The notes under the pieces: generated by a model
Told to the model about the DNA's origin: nothing
Database searches by the model: none
The model's input: the letters and a program-made list of their open reading frames with translations, nothing else
Source: JANNNF01 sp963772935
GTDB taxonomy: Bacteria; Pseudomonadota; Alphaproteobacteria; Rhodobacterales; Rhodobacteraceae
DNA: 64,000 bases
Assembly: GCA_963772935.1 (NCBI GenBank)
Contig: CAVYZK010000004.1
Span: 186,001-250,000, forward strand
Reading direction: 5' to 3'
Shown here: piece after piece, positions 53,948-62,014 of the stretch
Numbering within the stretch: the stretch's first letter is position 1
Layout of the letters: the number at the start of each line of letters is the position of its first letter
Translations under genes and position numbers: made by a program

Positions 53948-54308
53948 GCGGGGTCTCCTGTATGGTTCCCTGTGCGCTGCAGCACAGAACGCCCGATTTG
54001 CCGCCCGCCCGCAAGGGTCAACCGCCTGTTTGGCCACCTGGACTTCCCGCGGCTATCAAATTGCGCGGCATCCGCCGCATCCCTTTTGTTCTAGCGCTGC
54101 CCCTCCCACCCGCAGTCCCTTGACTCCGCGCCTCCACCAGCCTATCAGCCCGCTTAATTCCCCGGAGGCACCTGCTTCCGGTCCCTAGGCTTATGCCGGG
54201 ATCGCCACCTGTCAGCGCGTTGCGCCCACAGGTGCCGTCTTGCATTGGGCTTTGGATATTCACCGTCGGACCCCATATCCGGCTGACGCGCAACCAGAGG
54301 AGCGGCCG
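53948..54308. other. Divergent intergenic region LysR / ffh, no gene
   Basis: No supported gene lies here. It must hold the leftward LysR promoter and the rightward ffh promoter. A 7-bp dyad CACCTGT...ACAGGTG (54206-54234) lies in the ffh leader. I looked for the conserved SRP RNA apical motif (GGAAGGAAGCAG type) here and did not find it. Confidence 0.5.
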
Positions 54309-55802
54309 ATGTTCGAGAACCTGTCAGAACGCCTTGGTGGCGTGTTCGACCGCCTGACCAAGCAAGGCGCGCTGTCCGAGGCCGATGTTGTCACCGCCCT
54401 GCGCGAAGTGCGCACCGCCCTGCTGGAGGCCGACGTATCGCTGCCGGTCGCCCGTGATTTCGTCAAACGGGTGCAGGACAAGGCCACCGGGGCGGCGGTC
54501 ACCAAGTCGATCACCCCCGGCCAGATGGTCGTCAAGATCGTCCATGACGAGCTGATCCGGGTGCTGGCCGGCGACGGCGAACCCGACGCGCTGAAAATCG
54601 ACAACCCGCCGGCGGCGGTGCTGATGGTCGGTCTGCAAGGGTCGGGCAAGACCACGACGACCGCCAAACTGGCAAAGCGGTTGAAGGAAAAGAACGGCAA
54701 GCGCGTGCTGCTGGCGTCACTTGACACCAACCGCCCCGCCGCCATGGAACAGCTTGCCATCCTCGGCCTGCAAATCGGCGTGGATTGCTTGCCCATCGTC
54801 AAGGGCGAGTCGGCGGTGCAAATCGCCAAACGCGCCAAGACCCAGGCCGCCATGGGCGGCTATGACGTGCTGTTTCTGGATACCGCAGGCCGGTTGCACA
54901 TCGACGAAGTGTTGATGGATGAAATCCAGTCGGTCCGCGACATCGCCCAGCCCCGCGAAACCCTGCTGGTCGTCGATGGCCTGACCGGGCAGGACGCGGT
55001 CAATGTGGCAACCGAATTTGACGGCAAGGTCGGCATCACCGGCGTCGTGCTGACCCGGATGGACGGCGATGGTCGCGGCGGTGCGGCCCTTTCCATGCGC
55101 GCTGTCACGGGCAAACCCATCCGCTTTGTCGGCATGGGCGAAAAGATGGACGCGATTGAGACGTTCGAGGCCGACCGCGTCGCAGGCCGCATCCTTGGCA
55201 TGGGCGATATCGTCGCCTTGGTGGAACGCGCGCAGGAAACTTTTGAGGCCGAACAAGCCGAACGCATGATGCGCCGGTTCCAGAAGGGGTTGTTCAACAT
55301 GAACGACTTCCGGTCACAACTGGAACAGATGCAAAAGATGGGCGGCATGAAGGGCGTGATGGGCATGCTGCCCGGCATGGGCAAGATGGCCAAGCAGGCC
55401 GAAGACGCGGGCTTTGACGACAAGATGCTGCGCCGCCAGATCGCCCTGATCCAGTCGATGACCAAACGCGAACGCGCCAACCCCGACCTGCTGGCCGCCA
55501 GCCGGAAAAAGCGGGTTGCGGCTGGTGCGGGCCTGGATGTGTCCGACCTGAACCGTCTGCTGAAACAGCACAAGCAGATGGCCGAGATGATGAAGAAGAT
55601 GGGCAAGGGCGGCATGATGAAAGCCGCGATGAAACAGATGCTGGGTAAGGGCGGTCTGCCCGACCCGTCGCAAATGTCGCCCGATCAGTTGGAAGAGGCC
55701 GCGCGCGGTTTGAAGCAGGGCATGGGCGGCGGCTTTCCGGGCGCTATGCCACGCGGTCTGACCCTGCCGTCGGGTCTGTCGGGTCTGGGGCGCAAGAAAT
55801 GA
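54309..55802 (+). CDS. ffh: Signal recognition particle protein Ffh
   Basis: The 497-aa GTPase binds signal peptides with SRP RNA and delivers ribosomes to FtsY. The N domain is at ~1-90. The G domain has P-loop VGLQGSGKTTTTAKLA, LLASLDTNRPAAMEQL, DTAGRLHID and TRMDGDGRGGAALS. The M domain is methionine-rich (MGGMKGVMGMLPGMGKMAKQ, HKQMAEMMKKMGKGGMMKAAMKQM). Length is slightly above E. coli Ffh because of the C-terminal Gly/Met-rich tail. It leads the ffh / chorismate mutase / rpsP cluster. Confidence 0.97.
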   Translation: MFENLSERLGGVFDRLTKQGALSEADVVTALREVRTALLEADVSLPVARDFVKRVQDKATGAAVTKSITPGQMVVKIVHDELIRVLAGDGEPDALKIDNPPAAVLMVGLQGSGKTTTTAKLAKRLKEKNGKRVLLASLDTNRPAAMEQLAILGLQIGVDCLPIVKGESAVQIAKRAKTQAAMGGYDVLFLDTAGRLHIDEVLMDEIQSVRDIAQPRETLLVVDGLTGQDAVNVATEFDGKVGITGVVLTRMDGDGRGGAALSMRAVTGKPIRFVGMGEKMDAIETFEADRVAGRILGMGDIVALVERAQETFEAEQAERMMRRFQKGLFNMNDFRSQLEQMQKMGGMKGVMGMLPGMGKMAKQAEDAGFDDKMLRRQIALIQSMTKRERANPDLLAASRKKRVAAGAGLDVSDLNRLLKQHKQMAEMMKKMGKGGMMKAAMKQMLGKGGLPDPSQMSPDQLEEAARGLKQGMGGGFPGAMPRGLTLPSGLSGLGRKK

Positions 55803-55824
55803 CGGCTGAACAGGCAATCACGGC

Positions 55825-55879
55825 TGTATCTACAGATCCTCTACGGATTCTTTACGCGTTCTCTACGCAAACTCTACAG
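55825..55879. repeat. 11-nt periodic CTCTAC array, copy B
   Basis: TAC occurs at 55831, 55842, 55853, 55864 and 55875, exactly 11 nt apart, in contexts ATCTAC, CTCTAC, CTTTAC, CTCTAC, CTCTAC. It fills most of the 94-nt gap between ffh and the chorismate mutase gene. It matches copy A at 26343-26398 in number of units, period, and the shared 17-mer. Confidence 0.7.
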
Positions 55880-55896
55880 CCCAAAAGGGGCCTGTG

Positions 55897-56190
55897 ATGG
55901 ACGCCGCAACCCATGCCGCCACCGTGCTGGCCGAACACCGCGACAGTATTGACCGCCTGGATGCGATCCTTGTGTTCACGCTGGCCGAACGCTTCAAACA
56001 CACGCAATCCGTGGGGCGGCTGAAGGCCGAACACGGGCTGCCGCCGTCAGACCCCACGCGTGAGGCCCGCCAGATCGAACGGCTGGAAACACTGGCGCGC
56101 GATGCCAACCTCGACCCCGAATTTGCCAAGAAATTCCTGACCTTCATCATTTCCGAAGTCATCAGGCATCACGAGAAACTACAGAAATAA
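55897..56190 (+). CDS. Chorismate mutase (AroQ class)
   Basis: The 97-aa all-helical enzyme rearranges chorismate to prephenate for Phe/Tyr synthesis. The AroQ pattern is clear: RDSIDRLDAILVFTLAERFKHTQSVGRLKAEHGLPPSDPTREARQ covers helix 1, the active-site Arg/Lys and helix 2. Start ATG 55897; a GTG just before is also open. The position between ffh and rpsP is conserved in Rhodobacteraceae. Confidence 0.92.
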   Translation: MDAATHAATVLAEHRDSIDRLDAILVFTLAERFKHTQSVGRLKAEHGLPPSDPTREARQIERLETLARDANLDPEFAKKFLTFIISEVIRHHEKLQK

Positions 56191-56201
56191 CAATGACGTA
56201 G

Positions 56202-56220
56202 GATGGGCAATGTGCCCATC
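56202..56220. promoter_or_regulatory. Hairpin in the rpsP leader
   Basis: GATGGGCA-ATG-TGCCCATC is a perfect 8-bp hairpin 30 nt before the rpsP start. Its arms resemble the outer arms of the hairpin repeats at 33.3-33.4 kb. It could be a terminator/attenuator remnant or a REP-like copy. Confidence 0.45.
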
Positions 56221-56249
56221 ATGCCCAACACCCCAAGGAGACTACCCTC

Positions 56250-56603
56250 ATGTCGATGAAAATCCGTCTTGCCCGTGGCGGCAGCAAAAAGCGTCCGTTC
56301 TATGCAATCGTGGCCACTGACAGCCGCAACCCGCGCGATGGCCGTTTTCTGGAAAAGCTGGGCGTTTACAACCCCTTGCTGGCCAAAGACAGCGAGCAGC
56401 GCATCGTGATGAACATGGAGCGTGTGCAGTACTGGCTGGGTCAGGGCGCACAGCCCACCGACCGTATCGCGCGCTTCCTTGAGGCTGCTGGCGTTCGCCC
56501 GAAGGCCACCCGCAACAACCCCAAGTCGGCCGTCCCCGGCAAGCGCATGGCCGAACTGGCCAAGAAGAAAGCCGCCCGCGCCGCTGCCCCGGCTGAAGAA
56601 TAA
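56250..56603 (+). CDS. rpsP: 30S ribosomal protein S16
   Basis: The 117-aa product starts MSMKIRLARGGSKKRPFYAIVATDSRNPRDGRFLEKLGVYNPL, the S16 signature. An Ala/Lys-rich tail (KRMAELAKKKAARAAAPAEE) is typical of alphaproteobacterial S16. AAGGAG at 56235-56240 is the RBS. It is the first gene of the rpsP / rimM / trmD / rplS block. Confidence 0.97.
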   Translation: MSMKIRLARGGSKKRPFYAIVATDSRNPRDGRFLEKLGVYNPLLAKDSEQRIVMNMERVQYWLGQGAQPTDRIARFLEAAGVRPKATRNNPKSAVPGKRMAELAKKKAARAAAPAEE

Positions 56604-56611
56604 ATCCAGCC

Positions 56612-57256
56612 ATGTCCGGTTCGGAAAATGGCAGCTTTTCCAAAGGCTTCCGTGCCGAACTGGCCGATCTGATGCGCTGGCGGCGCGATGTGCGCCGCTT
56701 TCGTACCGACACTGTAGAGGCAGCGGTTCTGGACCGCTGCCTTTGCGCATTTGGGCTGGCCCCGTCGGTGGGGCTGTCTGAACCTTGGCGGCTGATCCGC
56801 ATCGAAACGCCAGCGGTGCGCGAAAAGATGGCCGCCAATTATGCCGCGGCCAATGCGGCGGCACTGGCAGGCTATGTCGATGAAAAGGCACGTATTTATG
56901 CCGGTCTGAAATTGTCTGGCATGCGCGAGGCCCCGGTGCATCTGGCAATCTTTTGCGATGATGCCACCCCCAAAGGTGCCCAGCTTGGCGCCACCACCAT
57001 GCCGCAGACCCGCGCCTATTCGGTGGTCGGCGCGATCACCCTTTTCTGGCTGGCGGCGCGGGCCGAAGGGCTGGGCGTGGGCTGGGTGTCGATCCTTGAT
57101 CCGGTCGCTTTGCACGCCGATCTGGCGGTGCCGCAGGGCTGGTCGTTCATCGGCTATCTCTGTGTCGGCTGGCCCGAGGCCAACCATGAAACGCCGGAAC
57201 TGGAACGCGCAGGCTGGGAAACCCGCAGCCCGGCCCTGTGGATGGAAAGCCGTTGA
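56612..57256 (+). CDS. bluB: 5,6-dimethylbenzimidazole synthase
   Basis: The 214-aa flavoenzyme of the nitroreductase fold cleaves FMNH2 with oxygen to give DMB, the lower ligand of vitamin B12. RWRRDVRRFRTDTVEAAVLDRCLCAFGLAPSVGLSEPWRLIRI and AEGLGVGWVSILDP match BluB. It begins 8 nt behind rpsP, inside the ribosomal operon, an arrangement that ties it to ribosomal transcription. No other cobalamin gene is in the window. Confidence 0.93.
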   Translation: MSGSENGSFSKGFRAELADLMRWRRDVRRFRTDTVEAAVLDRCLCAFGLAPSVGLSEPWRLIRIETPAVREKMAANYAAANAAALAGYVDEKARIYAGLKLSGMREAPVHLAIFCDDATPKGAQLGATTMPQTRAYSVVGAITLFWLAARAEGLGVGWVSILDPVALHADLAVPQGWSFIGYLCVGWPEANHETPELERAGWETRSPALWMESR

Positions 57257-57257
57257 T

Positions 57258-57440
57258 ATGATTGGACTTCTGGGCTTGTTGCCCGGCTTTCGGTTGCTGC
57301 GCCGCGCCGTCACGCTGACGCTTTGTGCGGGTTCCTTCTGGGCCGGGATGCAGTATGGTCTGGGTCAACAGGCCAGTGCCTGCAAACACGCAGGCGGGGT
57401 CATAACCGCTGCCGGAACCTGCAAAGGAAGCGCGCCATGA
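57258..57440 (+). CDS. Small membrane-anchored protein, 60 aa
   Basis: MIGLLGLLPGFRLLRRAVTL opens the sequence, and one hydrophobic helix (VTLTLCAGSFWAGMQYGLG) is followed by a short tail with two cysteines (SACKHAGG, GTCKGS). The ATG comes directly after the bluB stop and the stop overlaps the rimM ATG (ATGA), so it is translated within the operon. I know no function. The two tail cysteines may pair in the periplasm. Confidence 0.65.
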   Translation: MIGLLGLLPGFRLLRRAVTLTLCAGSFWAGMQYGLGQQASACKHAGGVITAAGTCKGSAP

Positions 57441-57946
57441 CGAGTGACAAGACCTGTGTGGGCGCAATCGCCGGGGCGTTTGGCGTGGCGGGCGAAGTGC
57501 GGCTGAAGTCGTTCTGCACCACCCCCGAGGATATCGCATCCTATGGCCCGCTGACCACCGAAGATGGCAAGACGACCTATACCGTCAAGCTGACCCGCGC
57601 GTCGGTCGCAGGCGGGGTCGGGGTGCGGATGTCGGGAATTACCACGAAAGAACAAGCAGATGCCCTGCGCGGCGTCAGTCTGTACGTAGGCCGCGACAAG
57701 CTGCCATCCTTGGGCGATGATGAATTCTACCACGCCGACCTGATCGGGCTGGAGGCCCGCGATACGGGTGGCGCGGTGCTTGGCCCAGTGCTGGCGGTAC
57801 ACAACCATGGGGCGGGCGACCTGCTGGAAATTCTAGTTTCAGGACGCAAATCCGCCCTACTTGTGCCATTTACCCGTGTGAATGTGCCCACGGTAGATAT
57901 TGTGGCCGGGTGTGTGATCGTAGACGTGCCAGAAGGGCTGGACTAA
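57437..57946 (+). CDS. rimM: 16S rRNA processing / ribosome maturation factor RimM
   Basis: The 169-aa product has the N-terminal RimM beta-barrel (CVGAIAGAFGVAGEVRLKSFCTTPEDIASYGPL) and the C-terminal PRC-barrel (FYHADLIGLEARDTGGAVLGPVLAVHNHGAGDLLEI, VPFTRVNVPTVDI). RimM binds S19 and helps mature the 30S head. The start overlaps the preceding small gene by 4 nt. Order rpsP-rimM-trmD-rplS is canonical, with two extra genes inserted here. Confidence 0.95.
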   Translation: MTSDKTCVGAIAGAFGVAGEVRLKSFCTTPEDIASYGPLTTEDGKTTYTVKLTRASVAGGVGVRMSGITTKEQADALRGVSLYVGRDKLPSLGDDEFYHADLIGLEARDTGGAVLGPVLAVHNHGAGDLLEILVSGRKSALLVPFTRVNVPTVDIVAGCVIVDVPEGLD

Positions 57947-57985
57947 GCCCGCTTGCCGCGACGCGCCCATGGAAGTGAGACTGTC

Positions 57986-58936
57986 ATGGCGATACACAAC
58001 AGATTGCGTCTTTTGCAGGGGGCTGCGGCGCTGTTGTATCTGGGGCCGCTGCTTGCGGGACTTGGCGGTTACGGTTGGCGGGTTGTTCCGGTTTTCTCAG
58101 CGATATTCGTGCTTTGGCTGATCATCCTGCGACCGCACCAATGGCCGCGCGATCTGGCGGCTTGGCGGACGGCGCTGGTCTGGGCTGCAGCTTTGGGCGC
58201 TGCGCTGATGCAGGTGCTGCTGGTCACGGTGTGTTTCGGGGTCGGGCGTGGCATTGGCGGGATCATGGGGTTTTTGCCCCTGCTGCACCCGATGCTGCCG
58301 ATTGCGCTGTCTTTTCTGGCCATCCCCCTGTGCCGTCTGATCTGGGATCCGTGGAAGGCCGCCGAGATGGACCGTTTTCTGGATCAGGCGATCCAGCAGG
58401 TCGCCAAACCCACACCGTCTGATTTTACCGCAGCGGACGTGGCGGTTTCGGCCTTGTTGCAACTGCCCGGAACCGCCCCGGCGGATGAGGTGGCGGCGCA
58501 ACTCGCGGCGGTGCTTGATCACCCACAATCCTGGGCCCGGCTGGATATGCTGGTGGTGGCGCTGGACCGGGTGGAGCCAAACCGGGATGCGCTGCGTCGC
58601 GCGATAATCCTGTGGGCAACTGAGGCCGGGGTTGTCGCCAAGGGCCGACCGCCCGGCACGGTGGAGAGCGCGTTTCAGGTGGCAGGGCTGGACCCGGTGA
58701 TGCTGCGGCTGTTTTTGCCTCGGGCGCTGTCGCTGATCGGTGCATGCCCCAACCGACATGACAGTTTCCCCAGCCCCCGCGATCTGGCCGAGGTGATTGC
58801 AGACAGCCTACCCGCCGATATCAACGAGGGTCTGGTGCGGTTATCGCAGGCTGTGCATGGTGCGACCCCGCCCGAGCTGCGCGATCTGTCCACGGATGAG
58901 GCTGAAGAACTGGCATCGGTCTGCATGCCGGGGTGA
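57986..58936 (+). CDS. Membrane protein of unknown function
   Basis: The 316-aa product has about four hydrophobic helices in the first 125 residues (LLYLGPLLAGLGGYGW, VFSAIFVLWLIILRP, LVWAAALGAALMQVLLVTVCFGV, MLPIALSFLAIPLCRLIWD). A long soluble alpha-helical C-terminal domain (~130-316) follows, presumably cytoplasmic. ATG 57986 is chosen over an upstream in-frame ATG at 57953 because GGAAGTGAG lies at the right distance. It is inserted between rimM and trmD on the same strand. No motif reveals a function. Confidence 0.72.
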   Translation: MAIHNRLRLLQGAAALLYLGPLLAGLGGYGWRVVPVFSAIFVLWLIILRPHQWPRDLAAWRTALVWAAALGAALMQVLLVTVCFGVGRGIGGIMGFLPLLHPMLPIALSFLAIPLCRLIWDPWKAAEMDRFLDQAIQQVAKPTPSDFTAADVAVSALLQLPGTAPADEVAAQLAAVLDHPQSWARLDMLVVALDRVEPNRDALRRAIILWATEAGVVAKGRPPGTVESAFQVAGLDPVMLRLFLPRALSLIGACPNRHDSFPSPRDLAEVIADSLPADINEGLVRLSQAVHGATPPELRDLSTDEAEELASVCMPG

Positions 58937-58991
58937 CCCCTTCACATCGGTTCACCCTGTCGTTTGGCAATATATCGCGTTAAAGACGGGC

Positions 58992-59804
58992 ATGACCGAT
59001 GCACCCGACACCCCGAAAAGCCATGGCCGCCTGTCCATTCGCGCCAGTATGACCCCGCGCGACCTGATGGCCGAACCGTTGCAGGTGCGCGGGGCTTGGG
59101 TCGCCAAGGTGATCACGCTGTTCCCCGACGCCTTCCCCGGTGTGCTGGGCCTGTCGCTGACCGGCAAGGCGCTGGATTTCGGGCTGTGGCGGCTGGATAC
59201 GGTCGATCTGCGGACCTTTGGCCTGGGCAAGCATCGCACGGTTGACGACACGCCCGCCGGGGGCGGGGCGGGCATGGTGCTGCGGGCCGATGTGGTGGAT
59301 GCGGCCCTGATGGCGGCGCAGGGTGGCGATCGCGCTCGCTGGCCGGTGATCTACCTGTCGCCCCGGGGCAAGCCGTTTGATCAGGCGATGGCGCGGCGCT
59401 TTGCTGCCTGTGACGGGCTGACCCTGCTGTGCGGGCGGTTCGAGGGCGTGGATCAGCGAGTGCTGGATCATCACGCGGTCGAGGAGGTTTCGCTGGGTGA
59501 TTTCGTGCTGACGGGCGGCGAGATTGCAGCACAAGCGCTGCTCGATGCCACCGTACGGCTGCTGCCGGGGGTGCTGGGCAATGCCGAGTCTGCGGTCGAG
59601 GAAAGCTTTTCCGACGGGCTGCTGGAGCATCCGCAATACACCCGGCCGACCGTCTGGAACGACCGGGAAATTCCGCAAGTGCTGCAATCGGGGCACCATG
59701 GCGACATCGCCAAATGGCGGCGCGCGCAGTCGGAGGCGATCACCGAACAGCGTCGTCCCGACCTGTGGGCCGCGCATCCGAAACCGGGCCCACGCAAGGC
59801 TTGA
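58992..59804 (+). CDS. trmD: tRNA (guanine-37-N1)-methyltransferase
   Basis: The 270-aa SPOUT enzyme methylates G37 of tRNAs reading CNN codons. The fold starts at VITLFPDAFPGVLGLSLTGKAL. The SAM-binding knot is seen in LCGRFEGVDQRVLDHHAVEEVSLGDFVLTGGEIAA, with DDTPAGGGAGMVLR also typical. An N-terminal extension of about 35 residues (MTDAPDTPKSHGRLSIRASM) precedes the core. It is part of rpsP-rimM-trmD-rplS. Confidence 0.95.
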   Translation: MTDAPDTPKSHGRLSIRASMTPRDLMAEPLQVRGAWVAKVITLFPDAFPGVLGLSLTGKALDFGLWRLDTVDLRTFGLGKHRTVDDTPAGGGAGMVLRADVVDAALMAAQGGDRARWPVIYLSPRGKPFDQAMARRFAACDGLTLLCGRFEGVDQRVLDHHAVEEVSLGDFVLTGGEIAAQALLDATVRLLPGVLGNAESAVEESFSDGLLEHPQYTRPTVWNDREIPQVLQSGHHGDIAKWRRAQSEAITEQRRPDLWAAHPKPGPRKA

Positions 59805-60047
59805 CCCCCACCTTCGCCCGGCCTATACGCCCCTGTCCGGGGCTGTCAAAGGCCCATCGGTCCCGATTCTTTTTGCCTATGTGCTTGCCCTCTTTAGGCA
59901 GGTGGCGGGTGGGAGGCACGGTAAAAACCAAAGCACGACCCATCTCTGGCGGACTTGCCTACTGCGGGCAGGGATCCGGTTGAAGACCAAAAGCTCTGGG
60001 GCGGCATCACATGTGCGGGCAAACCGTGCGCATCGAAAGGACCAGGC
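59805..60047 (+). other. Long leader of rplS
   Basis: 243 nt without a gene separate trmD from rplS, much longer than other gaps in this operon. Short dyads and A-rich bulges are visible (for example around GGCAGGTGGCGGG and GACCAAAAGCTCTGG). It may hold its own promoter and a structured L19 leader; I cannot assign a known RNA family. Confidence 0.35.
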
Positions 60048-60422
60048 ATGAACCTGATCGCAATCATCGAGGCCGAACAAATCGCGGCTCTCGGCAAGAA
60101 AATCCCGGACTTCAAGGCTGGGGATACTGTGAAAGTCGGCTACAAAGTGACCGAAGGTACGCGTTCGCGCGTGCAGGCCTATGAAGGCGTCGTGATCGGC
60201 CGCAAGGGCGGGGCTACCATCTCGGCCAGCTTTACGGTTCGCAAAATCTCGTTCGGTGAAGGTGTGGAGCGTGTGTTCCCGCTGTATTCCACCAACATCG
60301 ACAGCATCGAGGTCGTGCGTCGCGGCAAAGTGCGTCGTGCCAAACTGTACTACCTGCGCGACCGTCGCGGTAAATCGGCCCGTATCGCCGAGAACACCTC
60401 CTACAAAGCCAAATCGGAATAA
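60048..60422 (+). CDS. rplS: 50S ribosomal protein L19
   Basis: The 124-aa product MNLIAIIEAEQIAALGKKIPDFKAGDTVKVGYKVTEG matches L19, with VQAYEGVVIGRKGGA, RKISFGEGVERVFPLYSTNIDSIEVVRRGKVRRAKLYYLRDRRGKSARI conserved. GAAAGGA precedes the ATG. It sits at the 30S-50S interface. Confidence 0.97.
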   Translation: MNLIAIIEAEQIAALGKKIPDFKAGDTVKVGYKVTEGTRSRVQAYEGVVIGRKGGATISASFTVRKISFGEGVERVFPLYSTNIDSIEVVRRGKVRRAKLYYLRDRRGKSARIAENTSYKAKSE

Positions 60423-60433
60423 GGACCGCGACG

Positions 60434-60655
60434 ATGAAACAGGGCATTCACCCCGATTATCACACCATCAACGTCAAGATGACCGATGGCACCATTTTCC
60501 AGACCAAGACCACCTGGGGCAAAGACGGCGACCAGATGGCGCTGGACATCGACCCGCTGGCACACCCGGCCTGGACCGGCGGCAACGCCAAACTGATGGA
60601 CACCGGCGGCCGTGTGTCCAAGTTCAAGAACAAATACGCCGGTCTGGGTTTCTGA
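60434..60655 (+). CDS. rpmE: 50S ribosomal protein L31
   Basis: The 73-aa product MKQGIHPDYHTINVKMTDGTIF is L31. The zinc-binding cysteines of the C+ form are absent (no CxxC), so this is the zinc-independent C- type. It lies 11 nt behind rplS and is followed by a terminator. Confidence 0.95.
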   Translation: MKQGIHPDYHTINVKMTDGTIFQTKTTWGKDGDQMALDIDPLAHPAWTGGNAKLMDTGGRVSKFKNKYAGLGF

Positions 60656-60679
60656 TCCATTCCGACGGTTGTCTGCATA

Positions 60680-60704
60680 CGCCGCCCCATCGGGGCGGCG
60701 TTTT
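60680..60704 (+). terminator. Rho-independent terminator of rplS-rpmE
   Basis: A 9-bp GC stem CGCCGCCCC/GGGGCGGCG with loop ATC is followed by TTTT. It ends the ribosomal operon. Confidence 0.9.
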
Positions 60705-60737
60705 GCTGTGTCGGTGCACTGTCGCGTCGTCCGGCAC

Positions 60738-60782
60738 CCAATTTCTTCGAAGAAATTGGCAAAATCCTTCGAAGGATTTTGG
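60738..60782. repeat. Double-palindrome intergenic element, copy B
   Basis: CCAATTTCTTC/GAAGAAATTGG (738-759) and CAAAATCCTTC/GAAGGATTTTG (760-781) are perfect adjacent palindromes. In reverse complement the order equals copy A at 26407-26452. It lies between the rpmE terminator and mipZ. Confidence 0.75.
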
Positions 60783-60885
60783 CGCGGGACAGTCAGCTCT
60801 GTGACAGCCGGGGGCTGCTGCCTTGCGCCTGACCCTGTTGCCACGCTATGGGCAGTGCAGGAAAGCCTATCGCAGAGGATTGGTC

Positions 60886-61695
60886 GTGGCGCATATCATC
60901 GTTGTCGGCAACGAAAAGGGCGGGTCGGGCAAATCGACCACCTGCATGCATGTGGCAACGGCGCTGGCGCGCATGGGGCACCGGGTTGGGGCGTTGGACC
61001 TTGATCTGCGGCAGCGGACGTTCGGGCGTTACATTGAAAACCGCAAAGCCTATCTTGCGCGGATGGGGCTGACCCTCGCCACCCCCGATTACCGCGAACT
61101 GCCCGAAGGCGATGCGGCCACCCTGCAACCCGGCGAAAACCCGTTTGACGCGCGTTTGTCGGCGGCGGTGGCTGATTTGGACCCGGTGTCGGATTTCATC
61201 GTGATCGACTGCCCCGGCAGCCATACCCGGCTGTCACAGGTGGCGCATTCGCTGGCTGATACGCTGATCACGCCGCTGAACGACAGCTTTGTGGATTTCG
61301 ATCTGCTCGCGCGGGTCGATGCCGAAACCGGCAAGGTCAAAGGCCCGTCGATCTATTCCGAAATGGTCTGGGGGGCGCGGCAGTTGCGCGCGCAGGCCGG
61401 GTTGAAGCCCATCGACTGGATCATCGTGCGCAACCGTCTGGGCGCGCAGCAGATGCACAACAAGAAAAAAGTGGGTGCGGCGCTGGAAGATTTGTCGCGC
61501 CGCATCGGCTTTCGTGTGGCCCCCGGGTTTTCAGAACGCGTGATCTTTCGCGAGTTGTTCCCGCGCGGACTGACCCTGCTGGACCTGAAGGACACCGGGG
61601 TGGACCAGTTGAACCTGTCCAACATCGCGGCGCGGCAAGAGGTGCGCGATCTGATGGCGGAACTCAGGCTCCCAAATGTGACCGTCGGTTTTTGA
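60886..61695 (+). CDS. mipZ: Division-plane positioning ATPase MipZ
   Basis: The 269-aa ParA-type ATPase forms a bipolar gradient and inhibits FtsZ away from midcell. The deviant Walker A IIVVGNEKGGSGKST and ALDLDLRQRTFGRYIENR match Caulobacter MipZ, as do LITPLNDSFVDFDLL and GFSERVIFRELFPRGLTLLDL. The start is GTG 60886 (VAHIIVVGNEKGG); the frame is open further upstream but without conserved sequence. The 3' end overlaps a small gene on the other strand by 32 nt. Confidence 0.94.
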   Translation: MAHIIVVGNEKGGSGKSTTCMHVATALARMGHRVGALDLDLRQRTFGRYIENRKAYLARMGLTLATPDYRELPEGDAATLQPGENPFDARLSAAVADLDPVSDFIVIDCPGSHTRLSQVAHSLADTLITPLNDSFVDFDLLARVDAETGKVKGPSIYSEMVWGARQLRAQAGLKPIDWIIVRNRLGAQQMHNKKKVGAALEDLSRRIGFRVAPGFSERVIFRELFPRGLTLLDLKDTGVDQLNLSNIAARQEVRDLMAELRLPNVTVGF

Positions 61696-61837
61696 ACACC
61701 AGGGCCGAGGCCTGTTGCGCCTGAACCCGGCGCAACCGCTGCAAGCGCAGGGTGAACATGTCATCCTTCGGGATTTCGGTTTGTGACTTTGGGGCAAACA
61801 GCCCGAACCGTTGAAACAGGGTGAGCGCCTTCAGCAT
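61664..61837 (-). CDS. Small basic protein, 57 aa, overlapping the mipZ 3' end
   Basis: ATG 61837 is preceded (minus sense) by AGGAGG 8 nt away, an ideal Shine-Dalgarno. The peptide begins MLKALTLFQRFGLF and contains KDDMFTLRLQRLRRVQAQQA, an amphipathic basic helix. It is too short for usual gene cut-offs but the RBS is excellent. The last 32 nt run antisense to the mipZ 3' end. The function is unknown. Confidence 0.6.
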   Translation of the reverse strand: MLKALTLFQRFGLFAPKSQTEIPKDDMFTLRLQRLRRVQAQQASALVFKNRRSHLGA

Positions 61838-62014
61838 GGCATGGCCTCCTCATTGTTTTCTGCCCCTTTTTTGTGATGCCCAAGCGCGGCAGGTTTGTGG
61901 CAAGCCCGTGCCCATTCCGCGGTTGCCCACGCCTGACGCGCAACAGACTGTTTCCGGTTTGGCTTGGCGCGTGGGGTGTGGCAGAACGGCGCAGCAGTCT
62001 TTTGCGAGCAACCC

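Noticed and set aside
53948..54308. SRP RNA gene next to ffh
   Set aside because: A GGACCGGAAGCAGG string on the minus strand is suggestive, but the conserved apical motif and flanking helices are absent.
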